From NCBI RefSeq assembly GCF_002294725.1, contig NZ_NSFT01000006.1, forward strand, positions 124,001 to 188,000: a stretch of 64,000 nucleotides of DNA, written 5' to 3'. Of this stretch, positions 18,644 through 27,265 are shown piece after piece. The notes under the pieces were generated by a model. That model was given only the letters and a program-made list of their open reading frames with translations. It made no database searches and was not told where the DNA came from. The DNA is from Mesorhizobium sp. WSM4313 (GTDB taxonomy: Bacteria; Pseudomonadota; Alphaproteobacteria; Rhizobiales; Rhizobiaceae). Positions within the stretch are counted from its first letter, which is position 1. Each line of letters begins with the position of its first letter. Position numbers and translations under genes: made by a program.

Positions 18644-18775
18644 TTAACTCGCGCGCCGCTTGCGCTTGCGCGCAGGCAGGTCGTTGGCGCGGCGCCGCTC
18701 GGGCTGCTCGGTTCCGCGCGTGATGCCCCAATAGTTGCGGTAGATGTCCTGAAACAGATGACCAATCGGATGCAT
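18644..18775 (-). CDS. 43-aa basic small protein, copy A
   Basis: A tiny gene encoding MHPIGHLFQDIYRNYWGI followed by a basic tail (ERRRANDL, RKRKRRAS). A GAGGAG ribosome site sits 8 bases before the ATG, and a LacI-type operator (18793-18806) lies only 18 bases before it. A diverged second copy with the same first 18-residue pattern is at 18834-18978. The conserved aromatic N-terminus and the regulated promoter argue for a real gene; the function is unknown. It may be a DNA/RNA-binding or regulatory microprotein judging only from its charge. Confidence 0.65.
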   Translation of the reverse strand: MHPIGHLFQDIYRNYWGITRGTEQPERRRANDLPARKRKRRAS

Positions 18776-18792
18776 GACTGCTTCTCCTCAAG

Positions 18793-18806
18793 TTGAATCG
18801 ATCCAA
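18793..18806. promoter_or_regulatory. LacI-type operator 1
   Basis: TTGAATCGATCCAA, a 14-base near-perfect palindrome around CGAT. It is directly upstream of the copy A small gene and identical on the other strand to operators 2 and 3. The centre-CG palindrome is typical of LacI-family targets. Confidence 0.75.
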
Positions 18807-18833
18807 TGCGTGGACACGAAAAATGGCCACGGT

Positions 18834-18978
18834 TCAGCCGCGCTTGCGCTCCACGAGGAAGCGCAGTTCGCGGCGCCAGGGGACCCGCTCTGCCGCGCCG
18901 CTTCTGGCTAATGGCCGCCGAGGCGATGCCCCAGTCGTTGCCGTAGATATCCTCGAACAAGTAACTCACCGGATGCAT
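18834..18978 (-). pseudogene. small basic protein, copy B, frame-disrupted
   Basis: Starts MHPVSYLFEDIYGNDWGI, matching copy A at 12 of its first 18 residues. In the first frame there is no early stop; reading continues into copy A sequence. One base shift after residue ~25 gives a frame ending ERVPWRRELRFLVERKRG and a stop at 18834, which restores the expected length and basic tail. The 145-base span is not a multiple of three, consistent with a single-base indel. AGGAGG lies before the ATG, and operator 2 lies 44 bases upstream. It is therefore either a decayed duplicate or a sequencing slip. Confidence 0.55.
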
Positions 18979-19021
18979 GGCACCCTCCTGTTGAAACCGC
19001 TCCGTCAAAAAGCGAGCGGAC

Positions 19022-19035
19022 TTGGATCGATTCAA
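19022..19035. promoter_or_regulatory. LacI-type operator 2
   Basis: TTGGATCGATTCAA, the reverse complement of operators 1 and 3. It lies between the copy B small gene and the LacI gene, 49 bases centre-to-centre from operator 3, a spacing that would allow looping or cooperative binding. Confidence 0.75.
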
Positions 19036-19070
19036 ATCATAGGCCTCAATCACGCGAAGTCAAGCAGGAT

Positions 19071-19084
19071 TTGAATCGATCCAA
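19071..19084. promoter_or_regulatory. LacI-type operator 3
   Basis: TTGAATCGATCCAA, 71 bases before the LacI start codon, positioned for autoregulation of the regulator. Confidence 0.75.
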
Positions 19085-19154
19085 CAAAAATGTTAGATGA
19101 CCAGCAGCAATTCAGCGGTCATGTTCTTCCCGTGACCGGATTCGGAGGAACGAC

Positions 19155-20234
19155 ATGGCATCACTCCTCGAAGGCCAGGCAAGACCGATCAGGCTGGCCG
19201 ACATCGCCAAGGCCGCCGGCGTCTCGCATGGCACGGCCTCAAATGTTTTCAGCCGCCCCGAGATCGTGCGCGCCGAAGTGCGCGAGCGGGTCAAGGCGGT
19301 GGCGGAGCAGATGGGTTATGCCGGTCCAGATCCGAAAGGCCGCCTGCTACGCGCCGGCAAGGTCAACGCCATCGGCGTCGCCACCACCGAGCCGCTCTCC
19401 TACTTCTTCGACGATCCGTTCGCCCGCGTGATGATGGCCGGCATTTCCGAAGCCTGCGACGCCACCGGCGCCGGCATCGCGCTGGTCTCGGCCGCCAACC
19501 AGGAAAAGCTCGCCTGGAACATTCAGAGCGCGCTTGTCGACGGCTTCGTGCTGTTCTGCATCGAAGGCGGCTCGCGTCTTGTCGATCTGACGCGCGAGCG
19601 CAGGTTGCCCTTCGTTGCGCTGGAGCTCGGCTTCCAGGACGAGACCGTATCGGCCATCGGCGTCGACAATGTCGCCGGCGCGAGGCTCGCCGCGCGCCAT
19701 CTCGCCGAGCTTGGCCATCGCCGTTTCGCCGTCCTGTCGCTGGGCTTTGCCGACAACCGAACCGGCTTCGTGACGCCGGAGGTGGTGCGCAGCGCGGTCT
19801 ACACCGGCACGCGCGATCGCCTTGCGGGCTATTTCGAGGAGCTTTCCCGCTTCGGCATCGATACGGCGAAAATCCCGGTCTATGAGACCGAGAACGAGGA
19901 AAAAAGCACCAGGGCCGGCCTCCAGGCGATCTTCGCCAGCGGCGAACCGCCGACCGCCATCCTGGCGATGTCGGACCGCATGGCCCTGATCGCCATCGAC
20001 TGGTTGAGAGGACGCGGCCTCAACGTTCCCGGCGATGTCTCCATTGTCGGCTTTGACGGCGTGCCGGACGGCGCGCTGTCCACGCCGCCACTGACCACCA
20101 TCGCCCAGCCGATCACCGAGATCGGCCGCCGCGCCGCGCGCATGATTCTCGACCATGATGGCGCGGTGCGGCGCGAGACGATGGGCGTCGAGTTCGTCGT
20201 CAGAGGTTCGACCGGGCCGGCACCGAAAGCCTGA
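19155..20234 (+). CDS. LacI-family transcriptional regulator
   Basis: A 359-residue repressor. The helix-turn-helix and hinge are at residues 13-60 (RLADIAKAAGVSHGTASNVFSRPEIVRAEVRERV), followed by a periplasmic-binding-protein-like ligand domain with IGVATTEPL, GFVLFCIEGG, VDNVAGARLAARHLAELGHRRFA and SIVGFDGVPDGALSTPPLTTI. Ligand is likely a sugar or nucleoside but cannot be named; there is no sugar transporter next to it. Three matching operators lie upstream, toward itself and two tiny genes. The true regulon may be elsewhere. Confidence 0.93.
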   Translation: MASLLEGQARPIRLADIAKAAGVSHGTASNVFSRPEIVRAEVRERVKAVAEQMGYAGPDPKGRLLRAGKVNAIGVATTEPLSYFFDDPFARVMMAGISEACDATGAGIALVSAANQEKLAWNIQSALVDGFVLFCIEGGSRLVDLTRERRLPFVALELGFQDETVSAIGVDNVAGARLAARHLAELGHRRFAVLSLGFADNRTGFVTPEVVRSAVYTGTRDRLAGYFEELSRFGIDTAKIPVYETENEEKSTRAGLQAIFASGEPPTAILAMSDRMALIAIDWLRGRGLNVPGDVSIVGFDGVPDGALSTPPLTTIAQPITEIGRRAARMILDHDGAVRRETMGVEFVVRGSTGPAPKA

Positions 20235-20282
20235 GCGGGCTCAGGCAATTCGGATAGATCGCAGGCATTTCCTTGCCTGCGG

Positions 20283-21527
20283 TTAGTAGCCGCCCGCCCG
20301 CGCCGGCAGCGGCTGCACGCCAAATGTCGCACGCGCAGGCTCCTCGCGCACCGGCTTGGCGCGGGATGGGCCGAGGCTCGCAAGCCATTCGAGGTAGAGC
20401 GCAAGCGCGAGCTGCATGGCGATGCCTGCCGCGATCAGCAGCGTGTCGTAGGCCGGGCCGCCCGGGTTGATCAGCTTCAGCACCTGCGCCGCCATGGCGA
20501 GCAGCGTGCCGGCGATGAACACCGGCAGCGAGCGCTTGCCCAGGATCGCGAGCGGATTGTCGGGCCGGACGCGGAAGAGGTTGGAGACCGCCGGCAGCGC
20601 GACGATCAGATAGCTGACCGCAAGAATGTGCAAGAGCCGCGGCAGCGACAGGAAGGTCTTGTCGAAGCCGCCGATCACCACCGGCAGGTTGAACCACGTG
20701 ATCTGACCCCAGAGCGGAGTGTGCACCCAGATCGCCGCGCCGACCACATAGATGCCGGCGGCACCCAGCAGCCACGGATTGACCGGGATCCGCCCGCCGC
20801 GCTTCACATGCAGCATGGCGGCAAGGCCGATGTTGAACAGGAACTGCCAGGACAGCGGGTTGAGGAACCAGAGGCCGGGCTCCGGATAGTTCGGCGGCGC
20901 GATCTGCCAAATGCCAGCGACGAGCCACAGCAGGCCGGACACGATCAGCGCCGGCACGGGCCGATAGCTGACGAACAGCACGAAAGCAGGCGCCGCCAGG
21001 AGCAGCGCCGCATAGACCGGCAAGATGTTGTTGTAGCCGAGCTGGTGGCCGAGCGTGACGATGCCGAGCAGCGCCTGCGGCGTGTTGCGCATCAAGGGTT
21101 CTATGTTGATCATCGCCAGCATTTCCGGCCGGTGCGCGAACAGCGCGGCGGCGCTAAACAGCGCGATCACCACCATCGTGATGACGATGTGGGAGATGTA
21201 GAGCACCCCGGCGCGCCGCCACATCTTCAAGGTCGCGAGCAACCGGCCGCCCGGCTTGAACTTCGTGCCGTAAGCCAGCGCCACCGAGATGCCGGAAATC
21301 AGCACGAAGGCTTCCGCCGCGTCGGAAAAGCCGAAATTCTTATAGGTCCAGTTCTCGAAGACGGTGCCAGGCACATGGTCGACGAAAATGGTGAGCAGCG
21401 CGAGCGCGCGCAGCACGTCGATACGCGTGTCACGATCGTTGATACGTGTGTCGCGATCATTGATGCGCGTATCGCGCTCTCCGACACGCTTATCGCGGTC
21501 GTTGGGAACAGGGGTGGTCATCGACAA
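20283..21527 (-). CDS. opgC: OpgC-like membrane acyltransferase
   Basis: A 414-residue multi-spanning protein. The segment DVLRALALLTIFVDHVPG (residues about 36-53) and the following FSDAAEAFVLISGISVALAYG are characteristic of OpgC, which succinylates periplasmic glucans in the inner membrane. About ten hydrophobic helices follow. The first 35 residues are unusual: RDTRIND-type heptads repeated four times from a 21-bp DNA repeat, with no counterpart expected in the family. The start could be at 21527 or two codons later. Substrate in rhizobia would be cyclic beta-glucan, by inference. Confidence 0.85.
   Translation of the reverse strand: MSMTTPVPNDRDKRVGERDTRINDRDTRINDRDTRIDVLRALALLTIFVDHVPGTVFENWTYKNFGFSDAAEAFVLISGISVALAYGTKFKPGGRLLATLKMWRRAGVLYISHIVITMVVIALFSAAALFAHRPEMLAMINIEPLMRNTPQALLGIVTLGHQLGYNNILPVYAALLLAAPAFVLFVSYRPVPALIVSGLLWLVAGIWQIAPPNYPEPGLWFLNPLSWQFLFNIGLAAMLHVKRGGRIPVNPWLLGAAGIYVVGAAIWVHTPLWGQITWFNLPVVIGGFDKTFLSLPRLLHILAVSYLIVALPAVSNLFRVRPDNPLAILGKRSLPVFIAGTLLAMAAQVLKLINPGGPAYDTLLIAAGIAMQLALALYLEWLASLGPSRAKPVREEPARATFGVQPLPARAGGY
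21420..21503. repeat. four 21-bp tandem units in the 5' end of opgC
   Basis: Four in-frame 21-base units (21420-21440, 21441-21461, 21462-21482, 21483-21503), each starting GAYRCG or similar and ending in CGMTCRTT-like sequence. They encode degenerate heptads DKRVGER, DTRINDR, DTRINDR, DTRID. Unit number is a whole multiple of codons, so gain or loss would keep the frame. Confidence 0.8.
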
Positions 21528-21715
21528 AAGGCCTCAAAGCTGGTTGTTCATAGCCAGCAAATGCGACCCCCGGGGCGCACCGCTTCGATTCCTCCCACGG
21601 GGGAGTGTATCGGCGGAAAAACGGCCCGAATTGCGCCTGGTTCAATCAACTTTCGCGGAGCGCGAAAATATTCCGTTTTGAAGCCGGCAAATCAACGAAT
21701 CTCTCATGGAATCAA

Positions 21716-22387
21716 ATGGATATGAGCGCTTCCGAATATAGCGATAAAAACAGTATCCTGCGCCGGGACCTCGCCTTTCCTTACCGTCTGCTGAGGCCGG
21801 CGAACGCAAGCGGCGAGTGCCTGTTCGTGCTGCACGGGTCAGGTGTCGACGAGACGACGATGCTGCCGCTGGCAAGGCAGATCGCGCCTCGTTCGGTGAT
21901 CGTCGCGGCGCGCGGCCGCATTCCACAGGAGGACGGATTTCGCTGGTTCGAGCGAATCACGCCGACCAGTTTCGAGCAGGTCTCCATCCATGCCGAGACG
22001 GCCGCTTATGCCCAGTTCGTGACGGACGTCGCGGAGGTGCAGCGGCTCGATCTGCAACGCGCGACCTTCCTTGGCTATTCGAACGGTGCCAATGTCGTCT
22101 CCAGCCTGATGCTGCTCCATCCCGGCATTGTCAGACAGGCAGCGCTGTTGAGGGCGATGCCGGTGCTCGACATCTCGCCAATGGCCAACCTCGGCGGCAG
22201 CCGCGTGTTGATCATTGCCGGGGCGGCCGACCAGACCTATGGCCCTTTCGCCCCTGCCCTGGTGACACTGTTCAGCGAACGCCAAGCCGAGGTCGACGCG
22301 CGCATCGTCGCCTCGGGCCATGAATTCGGCGACGCGGACGCCGCGATCCTGCGGCAATGGCTGGCGGCGCCTGTCGCGGTCGCCTGA
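21716..22387 (+). CDS. alpha/beta hydrolase (phospholipase/carboxylesterase type)
   Basis: About 223 residues from the ATG at 21716. The fold is clear: CLFVLHGSGVDETTM (HGSG oxyanion loop), the nucleophile Ser in LGYSNGANVVSSLML, an Asp in IIAGAADQTYGP, and His in ASGHEFGDAD. It resembles the YpfH/MhqD-like carboxylesterases that accompany glyoxalase-type proteins, but no such partner is adjacent. The start is uncertain, as the frame is open upstream to 21605. Confidence 0.87.
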   Translation: MDMSASEYSDKNSILRRDLAFPYRLLRPANASGECLFVLHGSGVDETTMLPLARQIAPRSVIVAARGRIPQEDGFRWFERITPTSFEQVSIHAETAAYAQFVTDVAEVQRLDLQRATFLGYSNGANVVSSLMLLHPGIVRQAALLRAMPVLDISPMANLGGSRVLIIAGAADQTYGPFAPALVTLFSERQAEVDARIVASGHEFGDADAAILRQWLAAPVAVA

Positions 22388-22503
22388 CTGGGTCAGGCGG
22401 GGCCCGGTGCGGCCATCAACGATCGAGACCATCCCGGCATGTTATAGGAACATCGTCCAGACACGCGTTGAGGGGGCTACTCGACCGTCCTCGGCCGATC
22501 CCC

Positions 22504-23892
22504 TCACCCATGTCCCATACGGTTCCAGGCGTCCAGGCCGGCGATCTTGTAGGCCTCGGCCAGCGTCGGGTAGTTGAAGGTGTTGTTGACGAAGAAGTCG
22601 ACCGTGCCGCCGAGATTGATCACCGCCTGGCCGATATGGATGAGCTCGGTGGCGCCCTCGCCGACGATGTGGGCGCCGAGCAGGCGGCGCGTCTCGACCG
22701 AGAACAACAGCTTCAGGAACCCGCTGCTGACGCCCATGATGTGGCCGCGCGAGGTTTCGCGGAAGCGCGCCAGGCCGACCTCATAGGCTGCGCCGCTGTC
22801 GCGCACCTGCTCTTCCGACAGGCCGACCGTCGAAATCTCGGGCACGGCGTAGATGCCATAAGGAAAGCTCTCTGGCGGCGGCGGCAGGTGAACCCCGAAG
22901 GCGTGGCAAGCCGCCACTCGCCCCTGCTCCATCGACGTCGAAGCCAGGCTCGGGAAGCCGATGACGTCGCCGGACGCGTAGATGTTCGGCACGCTGGTCT
23001 GGAAAGTCTGCGGATCGACCTTGATGCGGCCGCGGGCGTCGGCCTCGATGCCGACCGTGTCGAGGCCGAGGCTGGCGACATTGCCGGTGCGACCGGCGGC
23101 GTAAAGCACTATCTCGGAGCGGATGGTGCGGCCGTCCGCCAATGTCACCTCGGCATGGTCGGGTTTCGAGGCGATCTCCTTCACCGTGCTGCCGAGGCGG
23201 ATGGTCATGCCGCGGTCGCGCATCTGGTGGATGAAGTCGTCGACGATTTCGCGATCGATGAAGTCGAGGATGGTGTTGCGCGGTTCGACCAGTGTCACCG
23301 GCACGTCGAGAGCGGAAAAGATGGTGGCGTATTCGACGCCGATGACGCCGGCGCCGATCACCGTCAGCGTGCGCGGCAGATGATGGAGCTCCAGCATCTC
23401 GTCGCTGTCGAAGACGCGCTTCTTGTCAAAGGGCACGTCGGCCGGGCGGTGCGGCCTGGTGCCGACGGCGATCAGCGCGTTGGCGAATCCGACTTCGCTG
23501 TAGTCGCCATTATCGGCGGTCAGGCTGACCTTGTTCGGCGTGAGGAACTTCGCCGCGGCGCGCGCGCTCTTCACCGTGTTGCGCATGAACTGGTGCTGCA
23601 GCACCTCGACCTCATGATCGAGCGTCTTGTGCAGCCGGTCGACCAGATCCGAGATCGAAATGTCCTGCTTGACCCGGTAGCCGCGTCCGTAGAAGCCGCG
23701 TTCGCGCCAGCCCGAGAGGTTGAGCACCGTCTCGCGCAGCGTCTTCGACGGGATGGTTCCGGTATGCACCGAGACGCCGCCAAGGCGCCGGCCCCTGTCG
23801 ACCACCAGCACCGACTTGCCAAGCTTGGCCGATTGCACCGCGGCGCGGCGCCCCGAAGGGCCGCTGCCGATGACCAGCATGTCGTAGTCCAT
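22504..23892 (-). CDS. sthA: soluble pyridine nucleotide transhydrogenase (Si-specific)
   Basis: A 462-residue flavoprotein of the pyridine nucleotide-disulphide oxidoreductase family. The FAD motif is MLVIGSGPSGRRAAVQ at 5-20, and the NAD(P) motif is TVIGAGVIGVEYATIFSAL near 175. The redox segment reads GGVSVHTGTIPSKTLRE, lacking the paired cysteines of lipoamide dehydrogenases, as in SthA. IYASGDVIGFPSLAS marks the second FAD contact. The enzyme interconverts NADPH and NADH. The ATG at 23892 is preferred over an extension that starts within the divergent gene's promoter. Confidence 0.94.
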   Translation of the reverse strand: MDYDMLVIGSGPSGRRAAVQSAKLGKSVLVVDRGRRLGGVSVHTGTIPSKTLRETVLNLSGWRERGFYGRGYRVKQDISISDLVDRLHKTLDHEVEVLQHQFMRNTVKSARAAAKFLTPNKVSLTADNGDYSEVGFANALIAVGTRPHRPADVPFDKKRVFDSDEMLELHHLPRTLTVIGAGVIGVEYATIFSALDVPVTLVEPRNTILDFIDREIVDDFIHQMRDRGMTIRLGSTVKEIASKPDHAEVTLADGRTIRSEIVLYAAGRTGNVASLGLDTVGIEADARGRIKVDPQTFQTSVPNIYASGDVIGFPSLASTSMEQGRVAACHAFGVHLPPPPESFPYGIYAVPEISTVGLSEEQVRDSGAAYEVGLARFRETSRGHIMGVSSGFLKLLFSVETRRLLGAHIVGEGATELIHIGQAVINLGGTVDFFVNNTFNYPTLAEAYKIAGLDAWNRMGHG

Positions 23893-24035
23893 GTCCCGTC
23901 CCCTTTGTGCGCCGCAGCAAGCTAGACCGGGAAGAATGTCATGTTCAACAGGCAACACCATTCCCTCGGCGGGCGAATCCGCCGATGCAACCAAAAGCAT
24001 GAGAAACCTTAACCGGACGGCAAGGCTTGCGTGCA

Positions 24036-24755
24036 ATGGTCCATGTCGAGGGGACCACCGGGGTAACAGAGTTGGCGATTTCCAAAAGCGATGCGCTGCC
24101 TGGCGCAGAGACCGGTTGCTGGTCCGGCCTTCAGAGCAGCGCGGTTCTCGCCGACCTGCGCGAGGGCCTGTTCCGTTTCATCGCGCTGGTGGTCGCCGCG
24201 GTCTTCGTCTATCGCGGTGCGCGTCACCTCGTCATCGATCCGGGCCGGCTGAACATCCTGCTGCTCATGATCTCCGACGTTCTGACCTTTACCTGGCTGC
24301 TGCTGGCGCGCCGGCCGATTGTCCGCGACTGGAGCCCTTTCACGGTATTCATCTCGGTGACGGCTGCTTTCGGTTCGGGTTTCGTATCGTTCCAGGATGG
24401 AATCGCCGTCATCCCGCTCTATATCGCGGCGCCGCTGCAATTCCTGGCGCTGTGGCTGGTGATCTGGGGTAAGATGTCGCTTGGCCGCTCCTTCGCCATC
24501 CTGCCGGCCAACCGCGGCGTCGTCACCGGCGGCGCCTATCGGTTCGTGCGGCACCCAATCTATGCCGGCTATCTGGCAGGGCACATCCTGTTCCTGCTGT
24601 CGAGCTTCTCGCTCTACAATTTCGCCGTCTACGCGATCATTACCCTGTTCCAGGTCCATCGCATCCTGCGCGAGGAGCGCATCCTGGCGCTGACAGAGGA
24701 GTATCGCGACTATCTCGGGCGGGTTCGCTACAGGCTCTGTCCCGGCATCTTCTGA
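24036..24755 (+). CDS. isoprenylcysteine carboxyl methyltransferase-like membrane protein
   Basis: A 239-residue protein with about five or six hydrophobic helices and the ICMT/PEMT C-terminal signature: GAYRFVRHPIYAGYLAGH, then LREERILALTEEYRDYLGRVRYRLCPGIF. Such proteins are SAM-dependent methyltransferases of lipids or small molecules in the membrane; the bacterial substrate is usually unknown. It is divergent from sthA with 143 bases between. The first 45 residues are hydrophilic; a later start is possible. Confidence 0.8.
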   Translation: MVHVEGTTGVTELAISKSDALPGAETGCWSGLQSSAVLADLREGLFRFIALVVAAVFVYRGARHLVIDPGRLNILLLMISDVLTFTWLLLARRPIVRDWSPFTVFISVTAAFGSGFVSFQDGIAVIPLYIAAPLQFLALWLVIWGKMSLGRSFAILPANRGVVTGGAYRFVRHPIYAGYLAGHILFLLSSFSLYNFAVYAIITLFQVHRILREERILALTEEYRDYLGRVRYRLCPGIF

Positions 24756-24861
24756 CGTCGCGCCCGGCGGTGGCGGGCACGTTCCTTGAATTCCAGGCCG
24801 CCCTCACCATTTGAAAAGGCGGCAGGCATTCCCACGGGGGTGCTGCGATCGAGGAACGGAT

Positions 24862-25332
24862 ATGAACGCACGCGTATTGGACAGCGAGATCATCACGACG
24901 AGGTTTGAGGACACCCGCGCATATCGTGGGGTGCGGACAAGGCGCATTTTCGCCTTCCTGCTCGACTATTTCTTCGTCGCGCTGCTGACCATTCCCTTCG
25001 CCATCCTGGTCGCCATTCTCGGCCTGTTGACCTTCGGCCTCGGCTGGGCGCTGTTTTCCGTGCTGGTGCCGATGGTCGCCATCCTCTACATCTGGAACAC
25101 GCTGGGCAGCCGCGACCAGGCGACGACCGGCATGAAGATCATGGGCATCCGCCTGGAGAAGCTCGACGGCAGCCGCATCGACGGCATGACGGCTGTGGTT
25201 CACTCGGTGCTGTTCTGGGCCGGCAACGTCATCCTGACGCCGCTAGTGCTCCTGGTCACGCTGTTCTCCGACCGCAAGCGCACGCTGCACGACCTGCTGC
25301 TCGGCACCGTCGTAACCCGCACCGATATCTGA
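24862..25332 (+). CDS. RDD-family membrane protein
   Basis: A 156-residue protein with the RDD pattern: R-x-x-AFLLDYFFVALLT at the first helix (an Arg and two Asp are conserved in the family), SRDQATTGMKIMGIRLEKLDG between helices, and LFSDRKRTLHDLLLGTVV at the end. The role is unknown, with transport suggested in some members. A GAGGAACGG site precedes the ATG. It probably forms its own unit, 148 bases ahead of bpt. Confidence 0.9.
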   Translation: MNARVLDSEIITTRFEDTRAYRGVRTRRIFAFLLDYFFVALLTIPFAILVAILGLLTFGLGWALFSVLVPMVAILYIWNTLGSRDQATTGMKIMGIRLEKLDGSRIDGMTAVVHSVLFWAGNVILTPLVLLVTLFSDRKRTLHDLLLGTVVTRTDI

Positions 25333-25479
25333 CGGATTCACGGCCGCGCGCATCAAGCCGCCGCGTCGCCCGTGCTTAAATATGAACAGGCCAAGGCCAT
25401 CGCGGCAGCATAATCCTGTTGAATTTTTCGGCGACCGGGCCAAAGGTAGGGCGATTCGCAGGAGCGTTTCCAAGATTAG

Positions 25480-26244
25480 ATGACGCAGCATCCGACCCAG
25501 TCGCCGCAGTTCTTCCTGACCGCGCCGTCGCCGTGCCCTTACCTGGAGGGACAGTTCGAGCGCAAGGTGTTCACGCACCTTGTCGGCGACAAGGCGCCGG
25601 AGATGAATGACCTGCTGACGCAAGGCGGCTTCCGGCGCTCGCAGAACATCGCCTACCGTCCGGCCTGCGAGTCGTGCCGCGCCTGTGTGTCGGTCCGCAT
25701 CCTGGCACAGGAATTCAGTCCCAGCCGCAACATGCGCCGCGTCATCCAGCACAATGCCGACCTTGTCGGCGCCATGCATGACGCGCAGCCTTCGACCGAG
25801 CAATACTCGCTCTTCCGCAGCTATCTCGACGCCCGGCATCGCCGCGGCGGTATGTCGGACATGACCGTGCTCGACTATGCGATGATGGTGGAAGACACCC
25901 ATGTCGACACCAAGATCATTGAATACCGGCGTCGCGGCCCCGACACGTTCATCACCGGCAAGGGCCATGGCGAGCTGATAGCCGTCGCGCTCACCGACAA
26001 GATGGCCGATGGCCTGTCGATGGTCTATTCCTATTTCAATCCCGACTTCGAGGACCGCTCGCTCGGCACCTTCATGATCCTCGATCACATCGCCCGCGCC
26101 AAGGCGATGGGACTGCCCCACGTCTATCTCGGCTACTGGGTCAACGGCTCGCGCAAGATGAATTATAAGATGCGCTTCATGCCGCAGGAGCATCTCGGCC
26201 CGAAAGGCTGGGAACGCTACGACCACGAAGCGGTCAGTCGCTGA
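25480..26244 (+). CDS. bpt: aspartate/glutamate leucyltransferase
   Basis: A 254-residue leucyl/arginyl-tRNA-protein transferase that adds leucine to N-terminal Asp or Glu of proteins and so marks them for ClpS-ClpAP. The N-terminal cysteines are in CPYLEGQ and [40 protein letters not shown] and [17 protein letters not shown] are diagnostic of Bpt/Ate1. Length is normal. It stands alone on the plus strand. Confidence 0.95.
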   Translation: MTQHPTQSPQFFLTAPSPCPYLEGQFERKVFTHLVGDKAPEMNDLLTQGGFRRSQNIAYRPACESCRACVSVRILAQEFSPSRNMRRVIQHNADLVGAMHDAQPSTEQYSLFRSYLDARHRRGGMSDMTVLDYAMMVEDTHVDTKIIEYRRRGPDTFITGKGHGELIAVALTDKMADGLSMVYSYFNPDFEDRSLGTFMILDHIARAKAMGLPHVYLGYWVNGSRKMNYKMRFMPQEHLGPKGWERYDHEAVSR

Positions 26245-26323
26245 ACCTCCCCACGCTTCATCCTTAACTGTTTCAAGGAGGAGGACACCGGTCTTTCGGC
26301 CCTCAGGCTGGAACGAGCGCGGC

Positions 26324-27265
26324 GTGGCCGCTGTGCGCCTGCTCAAGATAGTTTGCGAGAATGCCCAAGTGTCCACCCACACCGACCACCAAAAAGGTCT
26401 CCTGATCACCGCCATAGGCGGCCTCACACTGACCGTCGACATACCGCTGATCCGGCTCGCCGACGGCACACCCTGGACGATCATGATGTTGCGCACCGCC
26501 ACCACCTTGCTGGCCGGGCTGGTGGTGTGGGCCGTCTGGCGGTCGTTCGACCGGAACGCGCCCCGGCTCATCCCGGGCTGGTCGGGACTTGCCGTGGCCT
26601 TTTGCTACGGCATGACCGGGATATGCTTCGTCACGGCGGTCTATCACACCTCGACGGCCGACCTTGTCTTCATCCTGGCCTTCAACACCGTGTTCGCGGC
26701 GCTGCTGTCATGGCTCTTCCTCAAGGAAAGACCGCGGCCTGCAACCGTCATCGCCATGCTGGCGATGATTTTCGGCGTGCTGATCATCGTCGGCGGCTCC
26801 GTCGGCACCGGGCATCTGTTCGGCGATTTCATGGCGCTGTGCTCGACCTTCTTCGTCGCCCTCGCCATCACCATTTCGCGCGCCAGCAGCGAGGACATGG
26901 GCTTCACCGCGCTGGTCGGCGTCATCCTGCCGCTGGTGCTCGCCGTCTTCATGATTTCAGGCGAAGGCGTTCACGTGAACGCACCGTGGTGGATCGTCTT
27001 CAACGGCGCCGTGATCATGCCGATCTCGTTCTTCTGCCTTGCCAACGGACCGAAATACATTTCAGGCCCGGAAGTGGCGATGTTCTATCTGCTGGAGACG
27101 GTGCTGGCGCCGGTCTGGGTCTGGCTGATCTTCGCCGAGGAGCCGACGCGCAACAGCCTGATCGGCGGCTCGATCCTGATCGTGACGCTGGTCGCGCATT
27201 CGCTATGGCAATTGCATGAGGGCCGCAAGCGCCGTGCTGCGCTTGCCGTGGTTCACCCGACCTGA
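26324..27265 (+). CDS. EamA/DMT-family transporter
   Basis: A 313-residue permease with ten predicted helices in two EamA repeats (first about 25-150, ending VFAALLSWLFLKERPRPATV; second about 165-295, ending YLLETVLAPVWVWLIFAEEPTRNSLIGG). These glutamate-containing ends are characteristic of drug/metabolite exporters. The start may be the GTG at codon 17 (STHTDHQKG); no strong ribosome site distinguishes the two. Its last 13 bases overlap the convergent permease gene. The substrate is unknown. Confidence 0.9.
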   Translation: MAAVRLLKIVCENAQVSTHTDHQKGLLITAIGGLTLTVDIPLIRLADGTPWTIMMLRTATTLLAGLVVWAVWRSFDRNAPRLIPGWSGLAVAFCYGMTGICFVTAVYHTSTADLVFILAFNTVFAALLSWLFLKERPRPATVIAMLAMIFGVLIIVGGSVGTGHLFGDFMALCSTFFVALAITISRASSEDMGFTALVGVILPLVLAVFMISGEGVHVNAPWWIVFNGAVIMPISFFCLANGPKYISGPEVAMFYLLETVLAPVWVWLIFAEEPTRNSLIGGSILIVTLVAHSLWQLHEGRKRRAALAVVHPT

